A DNA stretch of 64,000 nucleotides from CAWEWH01 sp963812775 (GTDB taxonomy: Bacteria > Pseudomonadota > Alphaproteobacteria > Rhizobiales > Beijerinckiaceae). The notes under the pieces are model-generated. The model did no database searches. It saw only the letters and a program-made list of their open reading frames with translations, and was not told the DNA's origin. A program made the translations under genes and the position numbers. The stretch spans positions 1,054,001 to 1,118,000 of the forward strand of contig CAWEWH010000007.1 in the NCBI GenBank assembly GCA_963812775.1. The letters are read 5' to 3'. Shown piece by piece: positions 1-6,784 of the stretch (position 1 is its first letter; every line of letters begins with the position of its first letter).

Positions 1-50
1 AGAGAAGTCCGTCGCATTCTTCTGTTCTCTCTCGGTCGCCGTCTGGTATC

Positions 51-725
51 TTGATGGCCATGAGCCGCCGCGACCGCGTCGAGATTACCCCGGACATTCT
101 GCTCAAGGCCTATGCCTGCGGCATCTTCCCGATGGCCGAGAGCGCCGACGATCCGGGCCTGTTCTGGGTCGAGCCGAAGGAGCGCGGCGTCATCCCGCTC
201 GACACCTTCCACGTGCCACGCCGCCTGGCGCGAACCGTCCTCCAGGGCGACTACGAGATCCGAATCGACACGGCTTTCGATGCGGTGATCGAGGGCTGCG
301 CGCAGCCCAAGCGGGACCGCGAGAAGACCTGGATCAACAGCCGCATCCGGCGGCTCTATGGCGAGCTCTTCGATCTCGGCCACTGCCACACGGTCGAAGC
401 CTGGCGCGGCGGCGAGCTTCTCGGCGGCCTTTACGGCGTCAGCCTCGGCGCGGCCTTCTTCGGCGAGAGTATGTTTCATCGTGAAGCAGATGCTTCGAAG
501 GTGGCGCTGGTGCATCTCGTCGCCCGCCTCAGGATTGGCGGCTTCCGCCTCCTCGACACGCAATTCGTGACGCCTCACCTCACCCAGTTCGGCGCTGTCG
601 AAATGTCGCGCAAGGCCTACCAGGCGGTTCTCGCCGAAGCCGTGGCCGAGAGCGCCGATTGGTGGGCGTGGGAACGCGGCCGCCGGGTCACGGGCGCTGA
701 GGCGCTGGCCACGATCTCAGCCTAG
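51..725 (+). CDS. aat: Leucyl/phenylalanyl-tRNA--protein transferase
   Basis: Transfers Leu or Phe from aminoacyl-tRNA to the N-terminal Arg or Lys of proteins, making N-degrons for ClpS/ClpAP in the cytoplasm. The whole 224-residue protein is typical of the Aat family: an early YACGIFPMAE segment, a central LLGGLYGVSLG stretch, the FFGESMFH motif, and the LLDTQFVTPHLTQFGA motif near residues 165-180. The start is ambiguous among TTG at 51, ATG at 54 and ATG at 60, which changes only the first three residues. It ends one base before the converging DUF2155 gene. Recognition is by family motifs and is firm. Confidence 0.95.
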   Translation: MMAMSRRDRVEITPDILLKAYACGIFPMAESADDPGLFWVEPKERGVIPLDTFHVPRRLARTVLQGDYEIRIDTAFDAVIEGCAQPKRDREKTWINSRIRRLYGELFDLGHCHTVEAWRGGELLGGLYGVSLGAAFFGESMFHREADASKVALVHLVARLRIGGFRLLDTQFVTPHLTQFGAVEMSRKAYQAVLAEAVAESADWWAWERGRRVTGAEALATISA

Positions 726-726
726 C

Positions 727-1401
727 CTATCGCCCGCCACCAAAGAGCTGTTCGAAGAAGTTCGGCTGCCGTCGCGGCTGCGCCGGTGGGGGCGGCTCGC
801 GAACGACGGCGCGCTCGTCGTTGGGGAAGAAGCGCTGGCGCGGACCAGCCTGACCGGGCTGGCCCGGCTGCCCGGGTTGCCCCTGCAGGCCCGCTTGCCC
901 CGGCTGGTTCGCCTGCTGGCGCCGCTGCTGTTGCTGGCGCTGCTGCGCGGTTGCCGCATCCTTCTTGAGCTGCTCGTCGGCCGGATCGACTTCCTTCGCC
1001 TCGACGATGATCTCGGTGCCGCCTTTGCATTCGGTCAGCCACAGGTCGTAGACGGGATGCTCGATGCCGTGCAGGCCGGGGCTCGAGGCGAACATCCAGC
1101 CGCCGAAAATGCGCTTGTGCTCGTTGGTGAACGTCACCTCTTCGACCTCGACAAAGGCCGTCGTGTTGGGCGCCTCGGTTTGCGGGCGGCTGAAGCAGCT
1201 GCGGGTCGTCAGCTGCAGCGCACCGAACTGCACGGTCTCGTCGACGGCCACCTCGAAAGCGATGATGCGGCCGGTGATCTTGTCGAGCCCGGAAAACACG
1301 GCCGTCGGGTTCTTGATCTTGTCGGCGGCGGCCGGCCCGACGATGGCCGCGACACCGATGCCGAAGGCGAGAATCGCCGCAGCCCGTCTTGAGAGAGCCA
1401 T
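727..1401 (-). CDS. DUF2155 family secreted protein with Gln/Pro-rich tail
   Basis: A 224-residue exported protein of unknown function. The ATG at 1401 begins an Ala-rich signal peptide (about residues 1-26). A much longer upstream reading frame exists, but the signal peptide argues for this internal start. The conserved core (about residues 30-130) contains the pattern seen in alphaproteobacterial DUF2155 proteins: an F.V.V.E.V.FG.L split domain, a single Cys in TTRSCF, and IFGGWMFASSPGLHGIEHPVYD. The C-terminal third is low complexity: Gln runs followed by collagen-like GQPGQPGQPG repeats. It sits tail to tail with aat, an arrangement I associate with Hyphomicrobiales. The function is not known; family assignment is good. 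Confidence 0.85.
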   Translation of the reverse strand: MALSRRAAAILAFGIGVAAIVGPAAADKIKNPTAVFSGLDKITGRIIAFEVAVDETVQFGALQLTTRSCFSRPQTEAPNTTAFVEVEEVTFTNEHKRIFGGWMFASSPGLHGIEHPVYDLWLTECKGGTEIIVEAKEVDPADEQLKKDAATAQQRQQQQRRQQANQPGQAGLQGQPGQPGQPGQAGPRQRFFPNDERAVVREPPPPAQPRRQPNFFEQLFGGGR

Positions 1402-1552
1402 GCCATCCGTCTCGAAAGCCGCCGCCAGGACAGGCGTTAACACGCGAACCATGTTTGAAAAAGGGCGAAATGGCCTGCATTTCCCCACCTGCGAGGTAAT
1501 TGCTGCCAACCCAACGCTTGAGTATGCCTGCCCCTGACCGAACGGAGCACCC

Positions 1553-1948
1553 ATGGACATCGCCGCCTTATCGCAGAAATCCCTGCCGCCCTTTGCCAAG
1601 CTCCTCGGCCTCACCATTGTCGAGGCCACGCCAGAACGGGTGGTGGGCGAGCTCCTGGTGCGGGAGGAATTGTCGAATGGCGGCGGCGCGCTGCATGGCG
1701 GGGCCGCCATATCGATCGCCGACACGCTCGGCGCCGTCGCCACCATGATCAATCTCCAAGGCCAGGGCCGCACCGCCACCATGGAATCGAAGACGAATTT
1801 CGTCGCCCCCGGGGTCGTCGGCAGCGTGGTTCGGGCCGAAACCACACCGATCCATCGCGGCAAGCGCACGCATGTCTGGCAGACCCGCATCACGACGCCG
1901 GAGGGCAAGCTCGTCGCCCTGGTCACGCAGACCCAGATGGTGCTGTGA
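1553..1948 (+). CDS. PaaI-family hotdog thioesterase
   Basis: A 131-residue single-domain hotdog-fold protein, the usual length for PaaI/YdiI-like acyl-CoA thioesterases. The diagnostic helix motif GGGALHGGAAISIADTLGA lies at about residues 43-61 (HGG followed by the D of the active site), and residues 75-85 (TMESKTNFVAP) match the second conserved strand. It would hydrolyse a hydroxyphenyl-CoA or similar acyl-CoA ester in the cytoplasm; the substrate cannot be read from sequence. The ATG at 1553 follows GGAGC at suitable spacing. It is monocistronic, with tandem terminator-like hairpins downstream. Confidence 0.88.
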   Translation: MDIAALSQKSLPPFAKLLGLTIVEATPERVVGELLVREELSNGGGALHGGAAISIADTLGAVATMINLQGQGRTATMESKTNFVAPGVVGSVVRAETTPIHRGKRTHVWQTRITTPEGKLVALVTQTQMVL

Positions 1949-2019
1949 CCTTGAGCGGGGCGCTTCGCACGGCTCCGCTTGCGCTCGAAAAAATTGACGG
2001 CGGGCGGAACATCCCTGGC

Positions 2020-2051
2020 CCCCGGCGGTTTTGTAAGCACGCCGGGGTTTT
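2020..2051 (+). terminator. Terminator-like hairpin 1 after the thioesterase gene
   Basis: An 8-bp stem CCCCGGCG / CGCCGGGG (2020-2027 with 2040-2047) followed by TTTT. It lies about 70 bases downstream of the thioesterase stop. Confidence 0.6.
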
Positions 2052-2081
2052 CCAGCCCCCCAGCCCAGCCCCGGCCCAATA

Positions 2082-2117
2082 GCCCCCTTCCGGAAACGGA
2101 AGGGGGCGTTTTCTTTT
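2082..2117 (+). terminator. Strong intrinsic terminator
   Basis: A perfect 11-bp stem GCCCCCTTCCG / CGGAAGGGGGC (2082-2092 with 2097-2107) closed by a GAAA tetraloop and followed by GTTTTCTTTT. It should end transcription arriving from the thioesterase gene before the next gene at 2171. Confidence 0.85.
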
Positions 2118-2170
2118 GTGCGAATGACCCTTACGCCAGAGCTCCGGCTTTGTTCATCCCGGAGGGACGC

Positions 2171-2587
2171 GTGTGCGGCCTCATCGATCACCTCGACTTG
2201 ACCGTAAAGGACCCGTGGGCTTCGCGGCCGTTCTATGAGGCGGTGCTTGGCCATATGGGTTACACGCATATCCGCGAAGATGCGCGCGGCTTCGATTTCG
2301 ACTTGCCGCGTGCGACCGGGACCGGTTGGGCCGCGTCCATCGGGCTCATGCAGGCGAAGGGCGCCGGCGCGGATCGCCCCCACGACCGCTTTTCGCCCGG
2401 TCTCCACCACGTTGCCTTTTCGGCCCGCGATCGCGCCGATGTCGAGGCTCTCTATCGCCTGCTGCTCCGCATCGGCGCCACCGTCCTCGATGCCCCTGCC
2501 GAATACCCGCAATACGGGGAAGGCTACTACGCCGTGTTCTTCGCCGACCCGGACGGCCTGAAGCTCGAATTCGTGCACCGGCCGTGA
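2171..2587 (+). CDS. VOC (glyoxalase/dioxygenase superfamily) protein
   Basis: A single vicinal-oxygen-chelate domain of 138 residues. The start is taken as GTG at 2171 because GGAGGG lies four to nine bases upstream and the conserved part begins immediately (LIDHLDLTVKD). Metal-ligand positions typical of the fold are visible: His in LIDHLDL, His in PGLHHVAF, and Glu in GLKLEFV near the C-terminus. The substrate is unknown; proteins of this type are commonly annotated as glyoxalase/bleomycin-resistance-like. An upstream extension of the frame reads through the terminator hairpins and is rejected. Confidence 0.82.
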   Translation: MCGLIDHLDLTVKDPWASRPFYEAVLGHMGYTHIREDARGFDFDLPRATGTGWAASIGLMQAKGAGADRPHDRFSPGLHHVAFSARDRADVEALYRLLLRIGATVLDAPAEYPQYGEGYYAVFFADPDGLKLEFVHRP

Positions 2588-2604
2588 GCCGACGATGAGC
2601 CGCA

Positions 2605-3117
2605 TCAGCCGCTGATCACCCGGCAGGTCATGGCCGCGATATCGACGCGGCTCGCGAAGCTCGGGCCGCGGCGGCCGGGGATGAGATAGGTGCTCGAACC
2701 GGGCTTCAGCCGAAACTCGGACTGGGCCGCGCAGGTCTTCGCCCCGTCGGTAGTCAGCGTGATGGTGAACACATGGGTGGGCGGCTCGAAGGTGCGCACC
2801 AAGGTGCGGCTGTCGCGCACCGTCCACGTGACCGGTCCCGACTCCATGCCTTCGCTCAGCCGCGCATCGCCCTCGGTCGTAAGGCTGACCTTGCCGCGCG
2901 GATTGCGCCGCACGAAGCGCTCGCTGACGCGGTTGCCGCTGTGCAGCGTGACCTCGAGGTTGGTGCTGAAATGCGACACGCGCTCCTGCGGCGCCACGAT
3001 CTGGCTCTGGCCACTCCAACTCACCAGGAATTTCACGGTCTGCGCGCTGGCCGGGGTCGCAGTCGCAACCAACGCGGCCGCGGCAAACCATCTCAACGGC
3101 GGCGCCAATCCCCGCAT
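2605..3117 (-). CDS. Hypothetical exported protein
   Basis: A 170-residue protein of unrecognised family. The ATG at 3117 starts a convincing signal peptide (residues 1-26, ending ATPASAQ). The mature part is beta-rich in appearance with repeated TV.F / V.W patterns and two Cys residues (in KTCAAQ and MTCRVISG) that could form a disulfide in the periplasm. It lies 26 bases downstream of the NDUFA12 gene on the same strand and may be cotranscribed. I do not recognise the family and assign no function. Confidence 0.7.
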   Translation of the reverse strand: MRGLAPPLRWFAAAALVATATPASAQTVKFLVSWSGQSQIVAPQERVSHFSTNLEVTLHSGNRVSERFVRRNPRGKVSLTTEGDARLSEGMESGPVTWTVRDSRTLVRTFEPPTHVFTITLTTDGAKTCAAQSEFRLKPGSSTYLIPGRRGPSFASRVDIAAMTCRVISG

Positions 3118-3143
3118 GAGCCAGCCCTCGTTGCGTTCATCGA

Positions 3144-3545
3144 TCAGCCCGGCGTCCAGGGCGTGTAGTCGCCGGTGGCCGGCGGCCGCTCGCCCGACTT
3201 GAGCGTCGAGCCCGAGGGCCGATAGGCCCGATCGGTGCCGGTATAATTCGGGTGATAGGCCAGCTGCCATTCGTACGGCCGGTAGCTCTCCTCGGAGGGC
3301 GCTTTGGCGACCGTGTTGTGCAGCCATCCCGACCAGCCGGGCGGCACCTTCGAGGCCTCGGCCAGGCCGTTGTAGATGACCCAGCGGCGCTCCACCCCGA
3401 TGGTCGGGTCCTTGCCGGGCCGGCGGTAATACTTGTTGCCGAACTCGTCGCTGCCGACGTAGTCGCCGTAGAGGCGCGTCCACAGCTGCGTGCCGAAGGT
3501 CTGGCCGTTCCACCAGGTGAAGAATTTCAGGAAGAAGTTTTTCAA
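3144..3545 (-). CDS. NADH:ubiquinone oxidoreductase subunit NDUFA12 family
   Basis: A 133-residue homologue of the mitochondrial complex I subunit NDUFA12 (B17.2), found in alphaproteobacteria as an accessory or assembly subunit at the membrane. Family hallmarks are the N-terminal FFTWWNGQTFGTQLWTRLYG, then VGSDEFGNKYYR, RRWVIYNG and PPGWSGWLHNT (about residues 70-80), with the usual Pro-rich tail. It lies within a minus-strand set (exporter, methyltransferase, NDUFA12, exported protein) with 84 bases between it and the methyltransferase. The assignment is strong. Confidence 0.93.
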   Translation of the reverse strand: MKNFFLKFFTWWNGQTFGTQLWTRLYGDYVGSDEFGNKYYRRPGKDPTIGVERRWVIYNGLAEASKVPPGWSGWLHNTVAKAPSEESYRPYEWQLAYHPNYTGTDRAYRPSGSTLKSGERPPATGDYTPWTPG

Positions 3546-3629
3546 GCGTCCATTCCCTTCGAAGCGGCCGGACTATGGCGTTCCGGTCCGCGGGTGTCCA
3601 GCGACGAGGCGCGAATGTCTCGCCTGTCG

Positions 3630-4322
3630 TCATTCCCGCCTCCACACCATGGCGAAGCTGATCGGCCAATTGAGGTAGGGCCGCCATTTCGGCTTGGTCT
3701 TCAGCCACTCCTCGTCGATGACGCACTCGCGGAACTCGACGAGAGAGAGCCCGGCGGCGCGGCCGGCGCCGAAGTGATCGGCGAGGAGATGGATGTGCGT
3801 CTCGATGGTGATGGCCTCGCCGCCGGGGCGGTGAAAATGCGTCGGCATGCCGTTCATGATGAAGAACGGATGGTAGCCGATGAGCAGGAAGCGGCCCGCC
3901 GGCTCTAACAGCCGCGCTGCTTCCAGATAGACGGGTCCAAGCTCGGCGATGTGCTCGTCGGCAAGCGACAGCGTCACGAGGTCGTAGGCGGCGCTCGCAA
4001 GCCCGGTTGCCGCCACGTCGGCCACCCGCAGAGAGCGATAGACGCCCTTCTTGTCGGCGAGTGCCAGCATCTCGGGCGTGATGTCGACGCCGTCGATGGC
4101 CGCGACACCCTGGCGCGCCATGAATGCGCCGGTGCGCCCGGTGCCGCAGGCGAGGTCGGCGGCTGTGCGGACATCGGACCACGCAACGAGACCCGGGATG
4201 GCAAGCAGCGGCTCGTCGAGTTCGACGGCCACCGTGTCCTCATAGCTCGGCGCCCATTCGCCATAGCCGATGCGCGCCCCGACCACGGGATAGCGGCGTT
4301 TGTCGAAGGGTGCGAAGTCCAT
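3630..4322 (-). CDS. Class I SAM-dependent methyltransferase
   Basis: A 230-residue Rossmann-fold methyltransferase. The SAM-binding glycine loop is seen as ADLACGTGRTG at about residues 57-67, followed by the acidic DGVDITPEM (motif II) and DLVTLSLADEHI (motif post-I/III region). The C-terminal part (IGYHPFFIMNGMPTHFHRPGGEAITIETHIHLL) is characteristic of a small-molecule or biotin/ubiquinone-type subgroup, but the substrate is not evident. The ATG at 4322 lies two bases downstream of the exporter stop, so the two are probably translated as one operon. Confidence 0.85.
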   Translation of the reverse strand: MDFAPFDKRRYPVVGARIGYGEWAPSYEDTVAVELDEPLLAIPGLVAWSDVRTAADLACGTGRTGAFMARQGVAAIDGVDITPEMLALADKKGVYRSLRVADVAATGLASAAYDLVTLSLADEHIAELGPVYLEAARLLEPAGRFLLIGYHPFFIMNGMPTHFHRPGGEAITIETHIHLLADHFGAGRAAGLSLVEFRECVIDEEWLKTKPKWRPYLNWPISFAMVWRRE

Positions 4323-4324
4323 GC

Positions 4325-5023
4325 TCACCTCAAGACGCCGTCGAGCGCCGGCAGGCTGATGAGGCCGGCCGCGGCGATGAGCGCGTAGCAGATTTTTCGG
4401 AACGTCGCCTCGCTGGCGAGGTGGAACATGTGCGCGCCGACGAAGAGGGCCGCGCCATAGACCGGCCCGACCACGAGGGCGAGACCGAAGACGTTGAGTG
4501 TCAGCAGGCCGCCCACCGTGTATGAGACGGCCGAGATGACGGTCGACAGCGCAAAGTAGAGCACGATGTTGGCGCGCACGATGTTGGCCGTGAGCGTGGC
4601 GCCGAGCCAATAGGCGACGATCGGCGGGCCGCCGACCTGCGCCACTCCGGCCATGAAGCCGGCCACGCCGCCAACCGCCACGGTGAGCGGCGCGACCGGC
4701 TTGCCGCTGTAGCGCCAGCCCGAGGCGAGCAGCACGACGCATACGAGCACGGCGGCCGACACGCCCCAGCGCAGCGCCGTCGCATCGAGCCGCGTCAGCA
4801 CGAAGACGCCGAGCGGCACGCCCACGAGGGCGCCGAGCAGCATGGTGCCGACCTCGCGCCGGTTGGCCCGCCGCCAGGCGTCCGGCACGAGGCCGAGAGC
4901 GGCGATACCATCGATAACGAGAAGCAGCGGTGCTGCCAGGATGGGGCTGATGGTGGCGGCGGCGAGCGGCACGAAGATGAGCGCCGCCCCGAAGCCCGAG
5001 AAGCCGCGCGACAGCCCCGCCAC
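4325..5023 (-). CDS. TauE/SafE-family sulfite/anion exporter
   Basis: A hydrophobic protein with about seven membrane segments and the signature RGFSGFGAALIFVPL near its N-terminus and AGVAQVGGPPIVAYWLG in the middle, both diagnostic of the TauE/SafE (DUF81) permeases that export sulfite, sulfoacetate or related anions. The only ordinary start is GTG at 5023, but the first membrane helix plainly continues upstream (in-frame codons spell LAALLISAA up to a stop near 5097) with no ATG, GTG or TTG available there; CTG or ATC codons would have to serve. Either an unusual start or a base error upstream is likely. It is the first gene of a minus-strand set. Confidence 0.85.
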   Translation of the reverse strand: MAGLSRGFSGFGAALIFVPLAAATISPILAAPLLLVIDGIAALGLVPDAWRRANRREVGTMLLGALVGVPLGVFVLTRLDATALRWGVSAAVLVCVVLLASGWRYSGKPVAPLTVAVGGVAGFMAGVAQVGGPPIVAYWLGATLTANIVRANIVLYFALSTVISAVSYTVGGLLTLNVFGLALVVGPVYGAALFVGAHMFHLASEATFRKICYALIAAAGLISLPALDGVLR

Positions 5024-5163
5024 CGCGGCCGAGATCAGCAGCGCGGCGAGCGTTGGCCAGGTGAGGGATTGCAGGAGGGTGAAGATGGCGGTCTCTCGTC
5101 AGGCGACGATGAAGGAGGATGGGCGACGGAACGGCGTCGTCGGGGCCGAGCGTACCGCAGCGC

Positions 5164-5388
5164 CCACCCTCCCCTCGAGGGGGAGGGTCGATTGTTCGGC
5201 GCGTGAGCAACGAACAATCGGGGTGGGGTGACTTTCGAGTAGATCTCGTCTCTCACCCCACCCCGATGCTCCTTCGCGTCGCTCAGGATCATCGACCCTC
5301 CCCCAGGCTAGTCGGGCCCCCACCCCGTCTCGAACGCTTCGCGTTCTCGCCAACCCTCCCCCTCGAGGGGAGGGTGAAGAGGCGCCGC
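5164..5388. repeat. REP-like palindromic repeat cluster A
   Basis: Clustered GC-rich inverted repeats built from CCCTCCCC...GGGGAGGG arms, followed by a second hairpin (GATTGTTCG...CGAACAATC at about 5189-5220) and the tag GGGGTGGGGTGA. Inverted copies follow at 5252-5310 and 5316-5388. No coding content is seen in the block. The same modules recur at 5941-6156, 10226-10270 and 15636-15768. Confidence 0.8.
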
Positions 5389-5439
5389 CTCGCATCAGCG
5401 TCTCGCATCAAGCCACACCCTCCCGTTTTCGCGGTTCGT

Positions 5440-5862
5440 GAGAACCCGAAGCCTGGGAGCGGTGCGGCCCCGAATTCAGGAAGGGCCCACGCGGGAGGTC
5501 CGAGCGGCGGGCGCCAACGGCGCGAGCGCTCAGGGATAATCATCAGTCAGGAGCCGCCGGGCCTAGCGCCCAGACCTCCCGCGCACGGTGTTTTGAGGCT
5601 TACGCCCTTGCGCCCCTCGGCCACTTCGCGAGTCCGCAGGCGGTCTGACAAACCTACCCTTCACGGCAGGGAACCGGACGGGTCGCTTCGGGCTTAGGCC
5701 GCCCCTTCTCCAGCCTGCACGCCAGAGCTGAGGCCACCGCCCAACCCACGCTGTTTCCAGCGCAGGCCATCGAGACATCGCCACGCGTCACCGTGGATCC
5801 GTCTCTCTGCGGTCACCCACACTTGGCTCGCAAGGCCTTGCGCGCCCTTCCGGGGACCGGGT
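5440..5862 (-). ncRNA. Putative structured RNA or leader with a strong promoter
   Basis: No convincing gene is seen here, but a consensus-quality promoter (next entry) reads into it on the minus strand. The stretch contains long complementary arms: ACGCGGGAGGTC at about 5489-5500 pairs with GACCTCCCGCG at about 5574-5584, enclosing GC-rich sub-hairpins. Composition is even and differs from the flanking REP repeats. I did not find signatures of RNase P RNA, tmRNA, SRP RNA or 6S RNA. The 3' end is a guess; no intrinsic terminator is obvious. A short translated peptide remains possible. Confidence 0.4.
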
Positions 5863-5868
5863 AGGCCC

Positions 5869-5897
5869 AACATAGCCTGAGAGGCAACTCGTGTCAA
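5869..5897 (-). promoter_or_regulatory. Sigma70-like promoter, minus strand
   Basis: Minus-strand TTGACA (5892-5897) and TATGTT (5869-5874) separated by exactly 17 bases. This is unusually close to consensus for the window. Transcription would start near 5862 and run towards the exporter gene, at least 800 bases away. Confidence 0.6.
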
Positions 5898-5940
5898 GAA
5901 CAAAGCGAGAACATTCTCGCGTCTTTCGTGGGCGCCACGC

Positions 5941-6156
5941 GCGCCCACCCTCCCATCCGATGTCGGCAGAGCCGACATCGGCACAACAATGGGCAAGTCG
6001 GGCAGGCCCGACTTGCCTGGGGGAGGGTCGGCGCGAACGCGCAAGCGTTCGAGCCGGGGTGGGGTGATCTCGTCGAGAATCTCGCAAGCACACCCCACCC
6101 CGATCGCGCTCGCTTCGCTCGCTGCGATCGACCCTCCCCCTCAAGGGGGAGGGTGA
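5941..6156. repeat. REP-like palindromic repeat cluster B
   Basis: Further copies of the CCCTCCC / GGGGTGGGGTGA module in alternating orientation, including a tight palindrome CCCTCCCCCTCAAGGGGG at about 6132-6149 and a GATCGCGCTCGCTTCGCTCGC hairpin region near 6101-6125. A second palindrome (GATGTCGGCAGAGCCGACATC region, 5958-5978) is embedded. Nothing coding is seen between 5941 and 6313. Confidence 0.75.
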
Positions 6157-6175
6157 AGCGCCCCCGCATTCCCCG

Positions 6176-6207
6176 TCATCCACAGGGGTCGTTCCCCGTG
6201 ATCCACA
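6176..6207 (+). promoter_or_regulatory. Two DnaA-box-like 9-mers
   Basis: TCATCCACA (6176-6184) and TGATCCACA (6199-6207) each differ by one base from the DnaA box TTATCCACA. They have the same orientation, lie 23 bases apart, and are upstream of nrdJ. Binding is inference. Confidence 0.35.
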
Positions 6208-6317
6208 GGGTGAGGTGAGTCGCCCTCCCCGCCTCGGCGGGGCAGGATCGGCGGTCCAGGAAAGCCTTGGAGGGGCGTGGAAAAGTACCCCGTTAAGCTT
6301 TTCTTAACGACCCGGAA

Positions 6318-6333
6318 ACACTATATCTAGTGT
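6318..6333 (+). promoter_or_regulatory. NrdR box upstream of nrdJ
   Basis: ACACTATATCTAGTGT is a near-perfect 16-bp palindrome matching the NrdR repressor consensus (ACWCTATATATWGTGT type). NrdR represses ribonucleotide reductase genes when ATP/dATP signals sufficiency. A degenerate partner may lie about 31 bases upstream (6287-6302), the usual spacing for paired boxes. The site is 450 bases before the nrdJ start, implying a long leader or a second promoter. Confidence 0.8.
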
Positions 6334-6372
6334 TCCGGTCGCTTGCCGTGCACCACAGCTTGGGCACGGCAA

Positions 6373-6426
6373 ACGTCCCAGGACATGTCCAAGACACGTC
6401 CAGGATACGTCCGGGACGCGACCGGG
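6373..6426 (+). repeat. 11-bp tandem repeat array
   Basis: Five consecutive units of 10/11/11/11/11 bases: ACGTCCCAGG, ACATGTCCAAG, ACACGTCCAGG, ATACGTCCGGG and ACGCGACCGGG. The helical-turn spacing places each unit on the same DNA face, as in iteron-like protein-binding arrays. It begins 40 bases after the NrdR box and belongs to the nrdJ leader/control region. Confidence 0.6.
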
Positions 6427-6784
6427 AAACGAGCAGAACGAGGGTGTGGAGGAACAAACATGGAGGCTGCCGATGGTCGTTGACCGCCTGCCAAGACTTC
6501 ACACTAGCCTCGATTCTTGTGACGCCGATGTGTCCCCCGTCGGGGATCGGCATCACCTCCATCACCGACGCGCGACATGGCGGCCCGGGCGCTTCCGCTT
6601 TGGGCAACGAGGGGCCGTGTCCCGCTGACGGAATCGTTTTGTAGGGAGTTCAGCCGGCCCGTGGCGAATTTCGGAATCGCCACCTAGACCGGACTGGTGA
6701 CAAACTCTGGCCGGCTCTTGCCGGCCGGGCAAACGTGGGGCGACGCGGGCGGACACCGGAGTCGCGGGGCAACGGAGCTGACTG
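6427..6784 (+). other. Non-coding leader region of nrdJ
   Basis: No gene is supported between the repeat array and the nrdJ ATG. The last 130 bases hold several GC-rich hairpins (GGCGAATTTCGGAATCGCC at about 6663-6681; GGCCGGCTCTTGCCGGCC at about 6710-6727) suggestive of a folded 5' leader. I looked for a cobalamin riboswitch B12 box, expected for a B12-dependent enzyme, and found none in this leader. Confidence 0.4.

Noticed and set aside
1402..2079. Long minus-strand upstream extension of the DUF2155 frame
   Set aside because: It runs through the thioesterase gene on the opposite strand, and the internal ATG at 1401 opens a signal peptide.
1568..3091. 507-codon minus-strand frame
   Set aside because: It is antisense to the thioesterase, VOC and terminator regions and has no recognisable protein pattern.
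5544..5563. Sequence resembling a cobalamin riboswitch B12 box
   Set aside because: CAGTCAGGAGCCGCCGGGCC is only partly similar, lacks the other conserved riboswitch blocks nearby, and lies more than 1.2 kb from nrdJ.
5694..6098. 134-codon minus-strand frame
   Set aside because: It begins in REP repeats and passes through the promoter sequence, so it is more likely a chance frame than a gene.
6176..6207. Possible chromosomal replication origin
   Set aside because: Only two degenerate DnaA-like boxes, no AT-rich unwinding region, and no origin-linked genes such as hemE, dnaA or parAB.
6373..6426. CRISPR array
   Set aside because: Units are 11 bases with no spacers and no cas genes in the window.
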